From Ochotona curzoniae (taxonomy: Eukaryota; Chordata; Mammalia; Lagomorpha; Ochotonidae): a stretch of 64,000 nt of DNA. Location of the stretch: NCBI RefSeq assembly GCF_017591425.1, contig NW_024467101.1, forward strand, positions 9,870,918 through 9,934,917, in the 5' to 3' direction. Positions within the stretch are counted from its first letter, which is position 1. Every line of letters begins with the position of its first letter. Both the position numbers and the translations under genes were made by a program. The notes beneath the pieces were generated by a model. It was not told the DNA's origin and did not search any database. It saw only the letters and a list, made by a program, of their open reading frames with translations. Shown in pieces: positions 32,480 to 42,547 of this stretch.

Positions 32480-32720
32480 TACTGCCGCCGAGTGGCTTGC
32501 CTTGACAAAATGGAGTGTTTGGTGACAGATCCCAAATATGCATTTCACTCGTTGGAAATATTAAATTAAGCGGTGTAACAGCTGAGAATAATTGGGTTTT
32601 CTGCCCTGTTGCCTGCGATTTTGTGTAGTGTTTGAGGCAGCTTGGAGACTCTGTTTTCTGGAGGAGATGGAAGAGCCCCTGGGTGGATTGATTGAGATTT
32701 AGGGGTTGTCTGAATTTTCT
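32480..32720. promoter_or_regulatory. Candidate conserved noncoding element
   Basis: The repeat-free AT-rich block has CAAATATGCATTTCACTC (POU-like), GGAAATATTAAATTAAGCGG, GAGAATAATTGGG and GATTGATTGAGATTTAGGGG. The motif density and lack of repeat words suggest constraint. Function is inferred. Confidence 0.4.
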
Positions 32721-32762
32721 AGCTAAAAGAGACTGCAGATGCCTTGTGGCTTGATACCATCC

Positions 32763-32784
32763 TATATATATATATATATATATA
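32763..32784. repeat. (TA)n microsatellite
   Basis: About 11 TA units sit at the tail end of the following minus-strand SINE. Confidence 0.9.
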
Positions 32785-32925
32785 GGTAGATAGATACACA
32801 GGGAGACAGAAATAGAAGCAGGCAGAGAACTTCTATCCACTAATTCAATACCTGTGGCTGGGTCAGGCTGAAGCCAGGAGCTGAGAATCAAAAGGGGTCT
32901 TTTACGTAAGAGGCCAAGGATGTCA
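32785..32925 (-). mobile_element. C-type SINE, partial and decayed
   Basis: GATACACAGGGAGACAGAAA, GAACTTCTATCCACTAATTC and GCTGAAGCCAGGAGCTGAGA have the minus-strand tail-half layout. The head half is not recognisable. Confidence 0.5.
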
Positions 32926-33077
32926 GGGTGAAACCATCCCTTTTACCTCCCAGGGTGTGCATGAACTAGCTGGAACCACATGGATGTATTCTTTGAAAGT
33001 CTGGGAAGTTGCCTGGTGTCACACCCACAGTACCCATCTACTGAGCCTCACCAGCAATGCTCTGGTGGCACATTGAT

Positions 33078-33320
33078 GGAGGATTTGCCTGCTCCCCAAG
33101 TGGCTGCAATGGCTGGAGCTGAGCTGATTCAGAGCCAGGAGTCAGAAGCCTTTTCCATGTCTCCCATGCGGGTGCTCAGAGCTTTGGGCCACTCTCCATT
33201 GCCTTCCCGGATGCATTAGCAGGAACTAGATGGGAAGTGGAGTAGCTGGGACACAAACCTGTCTCCAAACGCACTTGAAGGTGGAGGCTTAGTCTGTTGA
33301 GCTATGACACCAGTCCCAGA
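33078..33320 (-). mobile_element. C-type SINE
   Basis: GGATTTGCCTGCTCCCCAAG, TGGCTGCAATGGCTGGAGCT, GATTCAGAGCCAGGAGTCAG, CTAGATGGGAAGTGGAGTAG, GGAGGCTTAGTCTGTTGAGC and CACCAGTCCC run from mid-body to head on the minus strand. The A-rich tail is missing. Confidence 0.85.
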
Positions 33321-33521
33321 ACAGTCTGTTAGGGCTGAGGCTTGCTCTGGTGACCCACACTGCAGCCCATCAAGGGTCCCATTAGATGCCCCTCAGTCTG
33401 GAGGCAGGGCAGACCTCTGAGGCCAGGTTACTTACCACGGGGAAATGTGACCAAGCCTCCCTTAGGAGAGCTGGCTTCTGCCAAAGGCACAAAATAAAAT
33501 TTAAAAAGAAGGAAAAAAAGG

Positions 33522-33797
33522 GGGTCGATGTTGTGGCACAGTGGGTAAAGCCACGCTCTGCAATGCCGCTATCCCATAGGGTGCTGGTTCAACTCCTGGC
33601 TTTTCCACTTCCCATCCAGTTCCCTGCTAATGTGCCTGGGAAAGCAGTAGAAGACGGTCCTTGCACCCATGGGAGAGCTCCTGGCTTTGTCCTAACCCAA
33701 TCCGGGCCTTCGGGGCCGTGTGGGAAGTGAACCAGTAGATAGAAGCTCTTTCTATAACTCTGTCTTTCAAACGAATACAAGAAACCTTTTATTTTTG
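33522..33797 (+). mobile_element. Lagomorph C-type SINE, full length
   Basis: GTCGATGTTGTGGCACAGTG, GGTAAAGCCACGCTCTGCAA, GGGTGCTGGTTCAACTCCTG, CCTGGGAAAGCAGTAGAAGA and GGAAGTGAACCAGTAGATAG are well kept. The tail is TTTCAAACGAATACAAG. It is among the less diverged copies of the older subfamily. Confidence 0.9.
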
Positions 33798-33867
33798 AAG
33801 AAGTGGTAAGAATAGTGCTTAAAAGATTTCTTGTCTTCCAACTCAAAGGATAACTCCCCCTCCCTCT

Positions 33868-34110
33868 TCACTTTATTATGCATGCATTTATTTATTATTT
33901 GTTTCTTCTCAAACCCCAAAGCCTTTCAGGGGAGCAGATGCGCCACCACACCTCCCGGCACGCAGCTGAGTGCGACAATGACAGAAATGGTTTATGATAC
34001 ATTCCAGGGGCCCCACTGATCTTTTTTTAATAAGGTGCTGCCTGCCACGCGGCAACGGCAGAGGCGCCCCTGTGGTTTCCACAAAGATCCCCGTTTCCCT
34101 TCTTGGGGAC
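33868..34110. promoter_or_regulatory. Candidate conserved noncoding element
   Basis: TTATTATGCATGCATTTATT, TATTTGTTTC (forkhead-like), GACAATGACAGAAATGG, TTTATGATACATTCC and TTTTTTAATAAGG sit beside CpG-bearing GC blocks (CCACGCGGCAACGGC). There is no repeat. The GC part continues to about 34230 with several open frames on both strands that match no family I know. Confidence 0.4.
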
Positions 34111-35382
34111 TTGAAACGGTGGCGCCTCTTTTGGGGAATGTTTTGCAGAGACGCAAAGCCCCTCCAGCAAGGAGGAGCGTTGTCTCTCTCGGGGTGGGGG
34201 CAGGCTGCCCGAAAATACATCTCTCCATCTCTCCAGGTGTGGTCCTGGTCCCTGTTGGGGGAGTCCAGGACTCTGCGTTCCCACAGGTTCTCCAAGACAC
34301 TCTGTCTTTAGAGGCTTCTGTTGTTAGCCGAAGAGCAGAAGAGAAAGAAGTAGCAGTTAAATTCCTACTTGCTTGCACAGCCCAGCTAATCAGTTGCCGA
34401 GCTGAGAAACACACTGCCTTTGACCATGGCACCTAAACTGTGCCTTGAGGGCCACCTGTGTAGACTAGCGTCTCTGATATCTCATTCCTGTCCCATCCTC
34501 TGCCATGAGACACCACCTTCCCAAATGATCTTATCTCCCCCAAACATGCCTTCACTCCCTCTTTTTTTTTTTTTTCCCATCAAACTACTTTGAGTCTGGT
34601 AGGTTTTTCCATCACCAAATTCCTACTCACCCCTTGAAACCCAACTGAACTTCACCGCTTCCCGGCAGGTTGGTTAATCCCTGTCCTCCATCCTGCTTTT
34701 GCGTGGTTGAAGAAGCCACACCACAGTGCCCATCTGAGGCACCAGTTGTGGAACCCCACTGTGGGGCTGGTACCACCCATTGCCCCCAACAGAAAATTTG
34801 ACTGACAGTCACTTTTGTTCCTCCCCATCCACCCACCTCTCACACACCCACCACCGCATCCAGCATGTGCTGAGCTGGGGCCTAGCTGCAGCCACATGTC
34901 ATCGGGGAAGAACTGGTCAACTTTGAACCTGGCCATGCCAACACGTCAGCTGGCTGCTCTGTCTCCACACACCTCAGGCTGGGCTTCAGGGTTCCTAAGC
35001 CCACCTGACCCAGTTGCCTCTCATCTGGGCCTACAGTACTATCGAGTGTGTAGGTGCCAGTCAGGCCTGCCAACCCTCCCTGGCCAAGAATGTGCCACCT
35101 GGGCAAACCATAGGCCAGCTTCTGGCTCTTTCCCCCTGGATGGGAAACTGGTCCTGCTTCATCCACTGTCCTTGATATGCCAGGTTCCAGTGTCAGAAGC
35201 GGGAACCTCAGACGATCCTCGCTGCACTGCCTGGCTTTGGATAACTCATCTAGGCTCTCTGAGCAGCCTGCTCTTCACTGCAGTTTGAGACTAGCAGAAT
35301 TCGTTCCATGTGGCTGTTATGTGTCGTGGGGGAGAAAAAGTCTCCCCAGTGTTGCTTTGCATTATCTTCTATTTCTTTTCAC
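34111..35382. other. Gene-free stretch
   Basis: Open frames of 130-157 codons occur here on both strands (33992-34432 minus, 34815-35288 plus), but they overlap each other, lack splice context and match no family. A T-run lies at 34562-34575. No repeat element recognised. Confidence 0.5.
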
Positions 35383-35752
35383 ATTTATTTTTATTTGAAA
35401 GGAAGACTTATAGAGAGAAGGAAACACGCACACACACACAAACACACACGAGAGAGAGAGAAAGAGAGAGAGAGATTTAGTCACTGGTTCACTCCCCACA
35501 TGGCAGCAACATGACCAGGGCTGAGCTGATCCAAAGCTTAGAGCCAGGTATCAGGAGCTAGGAGCTTCTCCTGGGTTTCCCATATGGGTACAGCGCCACA
35601 AGGACTTGAGTTGTCTTCCGTTGTCCTCCCAGGCCATTGGCAGAGAGCTGGATCAGAAGCAGAGCAGCCAGGATAAACACCAGTAAGCCCATATGGGTTA
35701 CTGGTGCAGGCAGAAGTTAAGCCTACTGTGCTTTGGCACACAAGCCCCACCT
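35383..35752 (-). mobile_element. Lagomorph C-type SINE with CA/GA expansion
   Basis: TTTATTTTTATTTGAAAGGA, a (CA)n-GAGA expansion at 35430-35475, CACTGGTTCACTCCCCACAT, GGGTTTCCCATATGGGTACA, CAGGCCATTGGCAGAGAGC and TTTGGCACACAAGCCCC are in minus-strand order. Confidence 0.9.
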
Positions 35753-35759
35753 GCTACTT

Positions 35760-36155
35760 CTTAGCGTTTTTTGTTATCAAAGGTCACACTGGTTGTGACA
35801 TTCTGCCCCCTCTGACCCACATCTGATCATGCATATGCCATCTGAGCTTTCTCCCTTTCTCGGCTTTGTGTATTTTTGCGAGCGAGATCTCTGCTGACAT
35901 CCGTTTCCCTGCCAATCTCCCGTTTGATGCGCCATCCTGATCATGCTATATTATGTTTGGCAACATAATGGGATGTGACTTTGGCTGCCGATGACGGATG
36001 GGGCGCCCATCAGTGGCTGGAAAGGCACCCAATTTTCTAAAGAGCATTGTTACAGAAACACGCAGGATGGCCTTTTAACTCGTATTGATTTATTTCTGAA
36101 GAATGAGCCTCTCTCCTACTTTTACAAGTGCTGTAATTAGAGGGCAGACTTTCCT
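35760..36155. promoter_or_regulatory. Candidate conserved noncoding element with repeated TGATCATGC
   Basis: The ten-mer CTGATCATGC occurs at 35823-35832 and 35937-35946, each followed within a base or two by ATAT. Other words are TCAAAGGTCA at 35777-35786 (nuclear-receptor half-site-like), GTATTTTTGCGAGCGAGATC, GGCAACATAATGGG, CGTATTGATTTATTTC and CTGTAATTAGAGG. CpGs are retained and no repeat is present. A strong enhancer candidate by texture, unproven. Confidence 0.5.
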
Positions 36156-36366
36156 TTCTGGGAAAGGGCTTGGGGAGCCCCATCAGGAAGGGTGGGGGAT
36201 TCAGAGAGAAAAGGCAGGATGGGGGCAAGCTGCTGCCAGGACGCTCCAGGGGGCTCCACGGAGAGCAGGAAACAAACACAGCAGCCAGATACAGCCGCTA
36301 GCCTGCCTCGCTGCTTGCCATCCTGCCTCTCTTCCTTCCAGCCATCATCCATACACCCACCATATA

Positions 36367-36490
36367 TCCACCCATCCATCCATCCATCCTTCCATCCATC
36401 CATCCGTCCGTCCATCCATCCATCCATCCATCCATCCTTCCATCCATCCATCCATCCATCCATCCATCCATCCATCCATCCATTCATCCA
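36367..36490. repeat. (ATCC)n microsatellite
   Basis: About 30 CATC units with a few TTCC and GTCC variants. They generate long His-Pro-Ser and Met-Asp-Gly-Trp frames on the two strands that are not genes. Confidence 0.95.
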
Positions 36491-36515
36491 CTTATATGAT
36501 TCATTAATCAAAATG

Positions 36516-36597
36516 CCTTCCTTCCTTCCTGCCTTCCTTCCTTCCTTCCTTCCCTCCTTTCTTCCTTCCTTCCTTCCTTCTTTCCTTCCTCTTTTTC
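36516..36597. repeat. (TTCC)n microsatellite
   Basis: About 20 CCTT units on a purely pyrimidine strand follow the ATCC repeat after a 25-bp unique spacer. Confidence 0.95.
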
Positions 36598-38904
36598 TAC
36601 TGTCCCCTTCTCATACCTTCCCCACACAACACTGTGGAAGACCCTGGTTGGTGTGTTATAGAGGAATGACTCACATGCCCGCTTCATGTGCACACTTTCT
36701 TCCTCAGCTGTCCATCACCCTCCAGTCCCCCTCCTGGCTCAGGGGTCTTTGCATTGTGGTGGTGGCTTTGTGCTTCCCTCCCTGACCTCTGCATTCAAAC
36801 AACTTCTCAGCAAAGAGGACTTCCCTGGCCAACTCCTGCACCTGTTATTCTCAGGCACCTGCTCTGTGGTTTTCATCCCATCTCAGCTGGCAGCTCAGTG
36901 TGGTACCTGCCCAAGGCATGTCTATGCCAGGAAGGGTCACTCCCCCCAGGGCCTGGGTTTTTGGTTCCTTTGTCTGCAGCAGGAGCCACATCTAGAGGAG
37001 AGTCCCATAGCCAGTGGGCACACCATGCATAGCTATTGGAAGGAATGAACATTCTGTACAGACTCAGGTTAGTGGGGACAAGTAGATGCAAGTACACAGT
37101 GGTGGATGCTAAGAAGCCAGAGCGAGGGAGCGAGAAGAGTCAGACAGGAGGAGGGAGGAGCAATTGCTGGATGCTTGATGTTGCCCCTGATGTGGATGTG
37201 GGTTCAGTGGCCCTGGCACCTCTCCTGACTGCTCCTGCCAGGATCCCATGGCTCTCCTGATTTCAGGAACCTTTCCTTGAGGGTGAGCTAGAGGCTGGGT
37301 CTTCCCCATGTTGGTGCTACCCTAGCAGAGCCTCCCAGCTTAGGTGAGTATGAAGTGGGTGCCACGGCACAAGTCTAGGTTGCTGAAAACTGGCCCCAAC
37401 AGCTGCTGGCTAAGGTCCCTGGGGGAAGCAGGGGTGCTGGGGTGAGTTCTCAGGGTCAGGTCCTCCTGCCTCACTGCTATGTATGATCCTAGAGCCCAGG
37501 ATATCCTGTCTGTGTCCTGGGAGGCAGCAGCAAAACCAGAGGCCAGGGTCTGCCAGGACATGGACACCCAAGAGCAGGTGGCCTCAGAAGCTGTGGGAAG
37601 CTGGTGGAAGGAAGTGGGGGACATGGAGGGGACCGCTTGATTTTGCCTGTGGTGGTTTTTCCTAAGTGGCAGGTGTCATCTTCAGTCAGAAAGTCTAGCA
37701 GACACAGAACTGTCAGGGGCCACTGTGGGCTTGAGTGGATCCTGTACTCACTTCCCCCAGCTTGTGGATTCTGCAGCTGTCCCCACCCAAGGTTATTAGG
37801 AAACCCTACCCAGCACCAGCGTTTGGTGGCTCCTGGCTTGGCTGCCTTGGATATGTTTGTGGACTGAGCCACGAATCCCTGCTCCTCCACCAGAGGACCA
37901 CCCCACCCTGTCAACCTTTGACCTTAACAAAGTGGCACCCGTGAATGCCAAGGGCCTCTCCATGTGCATCCCGACCCATGGACCTGGCCCATGTCCATCC
38001 CAAGCCAGGGCCGTAGACCAGTGTGTTGGAGGACAGGCTCAGCAAGATGCCACAGAGCTAGTATCTGTGCAACAGATATTCTGGCCACTTCTGGAGTGTG
38101 TAGGTGCCATGTCAAGGTGACAACAGGTTTGACTTCTCCTGGGATTTTTTTTTTTTTAACCTTGGACTGCTTATGGCCACAGCCCCACCATGTCCCTGAG
38201 GTCTTTCCTCTGTACGCTACCATCACTATCCCCTGTCCCCCGATGTCTCCAGCACAGACTGGGGACTCAGAATATATCCAATCAGAGCTCATCTGGAAGG
38301 AGTCTCATCAAAGACCTGAGCTCCAGTACACCCCCAATCTCTGTGTGATGAGGGCTTCAGCATTATGAGCCTAGAGGGATGCAGTTGAGCCCACTAAGTT
38401 GGCAGGGGTGGAGCAGGGTGAAGGAGGACCACTCTGGACCTTAATATCCTTTCTTTCCTAGCGTGCTCCCCACATAAGCCCTAGGCTCACCCTGCCTGAA
38501 GGCACGGCCTCTTCCGCTCGCTCAGACCTCTCTCTCTCTGAGATGGTCTCGCTGAGCCGGGCACCAGGCTGCCTCACTGGCCCACCCTGCACTTCCTCCC
38601 CTGCACACTGGGTCCAGCCTTGCAGGCAGCAACAGCATCTGCCTTCTTGTAGAGGTATTGCCTGGGAAGCAACATGACCAGCAAGGAGCCCAGAAGAAGC
38701 AGCAGCAACCACACGCAGCTCTTGGAGGCCGTTGGGTTTGTCTCTTTTGGTTCACAGTCACTCTCTCCCTAGAGCTGAGGGGCCGTGGTGCTAGGAACCA
38801 TTTGTCACTCTCTTGTCACTTGCCACTCTCTTGCCAGCCTTTCTCTTTTTGTCCCACAAGGAGTGTCCAGTCTTAGGCTGAAGAGGGTTGGGGTGGATAT
38901 ATTG
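36598..38904. other. Gene-free stretch, GC-rich
   Basis: 36800-36890 (CAACTTCTCAGCAAAGAGGA, CTTCCCTGGCCAACTCC) resembles an L2 3' end. The rest holds many frames under 145 codons on both strands with no domain, a T-run at 38147-38158, and a small GTCACTCTCTT/GCCACTCTCTT duplication at 38805-38835. Confidence 0.5.
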
Positions 38905-39520
38905 GGATCATCGTTTTATTAAGAAGAAAGCTGTTGAGATGACATGCACCCACATATCGCTCTTGGAGACTGGGAAAGTATTTCACTCATTAGTGTAAAA
39001 GGGGCGTGGAGGTTCAGGGGAGAGGAGACACTAGCCATCTCGTGGATCAGCCGGGGCAATTTATTTGAAACTGTCCATTTTCTGGGTGTCAGAGGACGAC
39101 TTTTATGTATAATCTTATTTCCAATTCCAACAAAGAACACTTCACTCATATTCTAGGCTTTTTTTTCTCTCCCCTCTTCCTAGACAATAACCGATTATAA
39201 AAGCCGTTCTCAGCCACCGGGCCCCCGCCCCATCTCGGCGCGGTGTTGACATATGGAAATGAATCAAAATGTAATACGCATAATTACAAGCATTGTAAGC
39301 AGGGTACAATTAGTGTCTCTTCAAACCAATGTTGTAATCAAAAGACACCACTAAAACAGTCCAAGGAGTGGGAGCGTGTGCTATGGGATTAGACACGGAT
39401 TGGAAGGAAGTTTTTCTTTCTTTTCTTCCTCTCTTCTCCTGGGGACAGAGCCTAGCATCTACTCCTATTCTACTCCTGAGTGGGTGCAGAGAAATCAATT
39501 CTAATTATTTTCTCCACCCA
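38905..39520. promoter_or_regulatory. Candidate conserved noncoding element, long
   Basis: About 600 bp of repeat-free sequence is dense in AT-rich motif words: GTTTTATTAAG, CTCATTAGTG, GGCAATTTATTTGAAACTG, CAATAACCGATTATAAAAGC, GAAATGAATCAAAATGTAAT, ACGCATAATTACAAGCATTG, GGTACAATTAGTG and TCTAATTATTTTC. CpGs persist (TCTCGGCGCGG). The TAATTA/ATTA density suggests homeodomain input. Possibly two adjacent elements (38905-39160 and 39180-39380). Confidence 0.5.
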
Positions 39521-39554
39521 TCGAGTTGAGCAGAGCCAAGGAAGCCCTTGGCTG

Positions 39555-39591
39555 GAAAATAAAATAAAAAATAAAATAAAATAAAATAAAT
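39555..39591. repeat. (AAAAT)n microsatellite
   Basis: About seven AAAAT/AAATA units with one extra A. Confidence 0.9.
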
Positions 39592-39804
39592 CCAGCCTCC
39601 TGGAAGGGGGAAGGGAGGCTCTGGCTCAACCTCATAGCTGGAATGTACCCTGTGGGATTGCCTGTCCCTGGGGAACCATCCTCCCTCAGGGCCCCGTGGA
39701 TGGAATTTTGCTGTAAGGACATTGGCTGCATTATCAGAAGGCGTTTTGGGGGTTGCCATTGGTCCGTTAAGTTCCCTGTCACATCCTTTGAGTATGGGGG
39801 CGAG

Positions 39805-40065
39805 GATCTGGACCAGCAGTTATAATGCCCACATCCCATACCACAATGCCTGGGTTCCACTCTTTTGTCCCTCTCCTGACTCCAGCTCCCTGCAAAGGCA
39901 GACCATGGACAGCAAGCAGCAGGTAATGGTTCAAGTGACTGAGTGCCGGCCACCCACACGGGGCACCTGGATGGAGTTCTTAGTTGGTGCTGCCAGTTGG
40001 CAGGTGCATCGGCAGATGGGAGCTCGCTGTGTGTCTCTCTAAGAAACCTGCAAAAACTCAAGAGC
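39805..40065 (+). mobile_element. C-type SINE, diverged
   Basis: GATCTGGACCAGCAGTTATA, CACATCCCATACCACAATGC, CTGACTCCAGCTCCCTGC, AGCAGGTAATGGTTCAAG, CCACCCACACGGGGCACC, TGGATGGAGTTC and GCATCGGCAGATGGGAGC match the subfamily whose body reads AGCAGGTGATGG. The AATAAA tail is lost. Confidence 0.75.
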
Positions 40066-40589
40066 AAATATAAGCCAGGGGTTCCCAGCAGAGGCACATC
40101 TCCTGTAAGTGGACAGGTACTGCTCTCACATTGCTGTGTCTTCCTGGGATACCTACCCTGGGTGCTCACCACAGCAGACCCTAGGGACAGGGTGCATGGC
40201 TCCCTTTCCCATCATCCAGTAGTGGACATCATGAATCAGAGGGTGCTCCAAATACCTGGCGCTTCTGAGGGTACCACCACGCGCCAACTGTGGCAACTTC
40301 TCCTTGATCCTCCTCCTGCCCTGCCTTCTCTCTCCCCTCAAACTGCTACTGCTGGCGTTCCCTCAAGCCCAATGCGTAGTGCTCCCCTGCCAGGAAAGCC
40401 TTCACCGATGGTCCCCAGCCCTTCCCTCAAACCCACTCCACACAGCAGCATCACCGTCGACTTTGAACGTGACTCTTGGTGTGAACTAAATCATGCCCGC
40501 TGCTCATCTGGGCATTGCTATAAGTCCCTGCATTTCCATGACTGTACCCTAACCTCCCAGCTTAGGATCTGACATGGGGGAGGAGTGAA
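40066..40589. other. Gene-free stretch
   Basis: A plus-strand frame of 209 codons (39943-40572) starts inside the SINE and continues here. It has no domain and no splice or promoter context, so it is regarded as chance. Confidence 0.55.
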
Positions 40590-40880
40590 GCCCTCGCCCG
40601 AATTTTAGGACAAATTATCCAATGAGCGCTCCCTCTTGGCGGATTCCTAAATGAGGCTGGAATAAGAAAGAGGGAGAAAGTGACAGTTCCTGAGAATCTA
40701 CTGGACCAAGATCACCGAACCCCTTCACAGCATACAAATCTTCAGTCAGGAATAAAATTCCTCTTTAAATGTTGTTATGCTTCCCACGTGTTCAGCAACA
40801 TTTCACGTGTGGAAACTTCATCTCCAAACTCACATTTGAATGGGATTAAGAGATAATTAAAATTAGCTGTGGCCTGGAGA
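40590..40880. promoter_or_regulatory. Candidate conserved noncoding element with two CACGTG E-boxes
   Basis: CACGTG occurs at 40785-40790 and 40804-40809, start to start 19 bp. Around them are CAAATTATCCAATGAGCGC (CCAAT-like), TCCTAAATGAGGC, GGAATAAAATTCC, GGGATTAAGAGATAATTAAA and ATTAGCTG. The block is repeat-free. bHLH-type binding is inferred from sequence only. Confidence 0.45.
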
Positions 40881-41018
40881 GTGGGGGCCCAGGGATGGCA
40901 TTCTTGGCTGTATCAGGAGAGGAGATCTGAGCTTGTACTTGAGGGGTCTCACCACCTGTGGCCTTCATGTTATGGTACAGCCAGACATCAGTCCTGTGCT
41001 GTTGGAATTCCAGGCCTC

Positions 41019-41034
41019 AAGAACTATGGACCAA
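41019..41034. repeat. Target-site duplication, left copy
   Basis: AAGAACTATGGACCAA precedes the SINE. AAGAACTAGGAACCAA follows it at 41340-41355, matching at 14 of 16 positions. Confidence 0.8.
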
Positions 41035-41340
41035 GGGCCTGGTAGCCTAGTGACTAAAGTCCTCGCCTTGCACGTGCCAGGATACCATATGGGATCCACG
41101 CTTCCCATCCAGCTCTCTGCCTGTGACCTGGAAAAACAGTCAAGGATGACCCAAAGCCTTGGGATCCTGCACCCGCGTGGGAGACCTGGAAGAAGTTCCT
41201 GGCTTTTGGCTTTGAACTGGCACAGCACCTGCTGTTGCGGTCACTTGGGGAGAAAACCATCAGATGGAAGATCTTCCTCTCTGCCTCTCCTCCTCTCTAA
41301 TATCTGACTTTGTAATAAAAATAATTCTTAAAAAAAAAAA
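41035..41340 (+). mobile_element. Younger pika-type C SINE, full length with TSD
   Basis: GGGCCTGGTAGCCTAGTGAC, TAAAGTCCTCGCCTTGCACG, CCATATGGGATCC, AACAGTCAAGGATGACCC, AAAGCCTTGGGATCCTGCAC, AAACCATCAGATGGAAGATC and CTGACTTTGTAATAAAAATA, ending in an A-run. It is flanked by the 16-bp duplication described beside it, so it is an intact retroposition event in the pika lineage. Confidence 0.95.
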
Positions 41341-41919
41341 AGAACTAGGAACCAAATGAACGTCTAGCTCTCCAATGGACCCAGCTCAGTGTCACCATAG
41401 ATGGCCATGTCTCCATGGACACCTGCAGCCATGTACATGTGGACCGTCACCCATGGGCTTGGGAGAAGACTGCCTCTGGGAACCTAGGTCAAGCTGTGAC
41501 CATACATGAAGGCGCTCCCATTGCTATGTGTAAACAGTGGTTCCTCCCATCCCTCTGCCACCATAAGTATGTGCAGAGACGCGGAGGACCCTTCCAGCTG
41601 AATGCACTGAGTGGTCTTTCTGCTGATTTTCTGGGTGCATTTCCATCTTCCTTGAATTTTTAACATATATTGTGATTTCCCCCCCTCCCCAACTACCAAC
41701 ATGATGTTTTGGGATCTCATTTCTCTTTTTCTCTCCTGTCTGGTGGCCCAAGCTTTCCTCCAGTGTGTGTGTGTGTATGTGTTGGAGGGGAGAGGAGTGG
41801 GAGGTCGTATCCGGGGTGCCCCTCCCCATTTGAGCAAAGTCCCAGAAACCAGGACCTTCGACCGAGACGGAGTCCACAGACACTCCTGCCGAGACCCGGT
41901 CATCTGCAGTTTCTATAAG
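41341..41919. other. Gene-free stretch
   Basis: Right TSD copy at 41340-41355, then unclassified sequence. A short TG run lies at 41763-41781, and a CT/C-rich segment at 41670-41750. Frames up to 139 codons on the minus strand lack a domain. Confidence 0.5.
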
Positions 41920-42212
41920 GTGTTGGCGTTTAGCCTAGTGGTTAGCTAGATGCCCGCATCCCACACTGGAGTCCCTGGATTCAATTCCTACCTTCTGCCT
42001 ACAACTCAGCTTTTTCTCACTGCACAGCCAGGGAAATGGCCCAAAAGGGTCTCCGTCACCCAGCCAGCCCTCTCTCTGCACCCCCACCCCAAGGGAGCCC
42101 TTGGTTGAGCTCCTGATTTTAGTTGGTACAGTCCCAGCTGTTGTGGACATCTGGAGAGTGAACCAGTGGATGGCAAATGTTTCTGCATGTGTGACTCAAA
42201 AAAAAAAAATCC
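41920..42212 (+). mobile_element. C-type SINE
   Basis: AAGGTGTTGGCGTTTAGCCT, AGTGGTTAGCTAGATGCCCG, GGATTCAATTCCTACC, GAAATGGCCCAAAAGGGTC, GGAGAGTGAACCAGTGGATG and a final A-run (42198-42209). The CT stretch and AATAAA are largely lost, so the A-run directly follows TGTGACTC. Confidence 0.8.
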
Positions 42213-42547
42213 CAGACATTTCCAAAACTCAAAGCTCAATTTTGCTGAGTGTTGATCCCTATTGTGAAACTGCAGGTGTGTAATGGATGGGTGGATGGCA
42301 TGAGTTCAATGTAAATATAGTAGCATTTTCTCCATGGCTTTGAGCATTGTTGTGGGTTGGTATCTGCAGGGGTCCTGGCCCAACTTCCTTCACATACAAG
42401 AGAGAAGCTACACAGCGGCACATATATGCACATGGTCATGTATGTACTTACAAATCTTGCTAATGCCAAGCGTCCCAGGAACATGCCAGTGGCACCGCAT
42501 TCCCAGACCCGAAGTCTACATAAATGATTTGATGATCAAACGGCATG
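42213..42547. other. Gene-free stretch
   Basis: Contains TGCTGAGTGTTGATCCC and GTAAATATAG words but no recognised repeat or gene. Confidence 0.45.

Noticed and set aside
36192..36785. Plus-strand frame of 197 codons with His-Pro-Ser and Phe-Leu-Pro repeats
   Set aside because: It is translation of the ATCC and TTCC microsatellites.
39501..40172. Minus-strand frame of 223 codons
   Set aside because: It crosses the AAAAT microsatellite and a SINE, so it cannot be an ancestral coding exon.
39943..40572. Plus-strand frame of 209 codons
   Set aside because: It starts inside a C-type SINE, shows no domain and has no convincing promoter or splice context.
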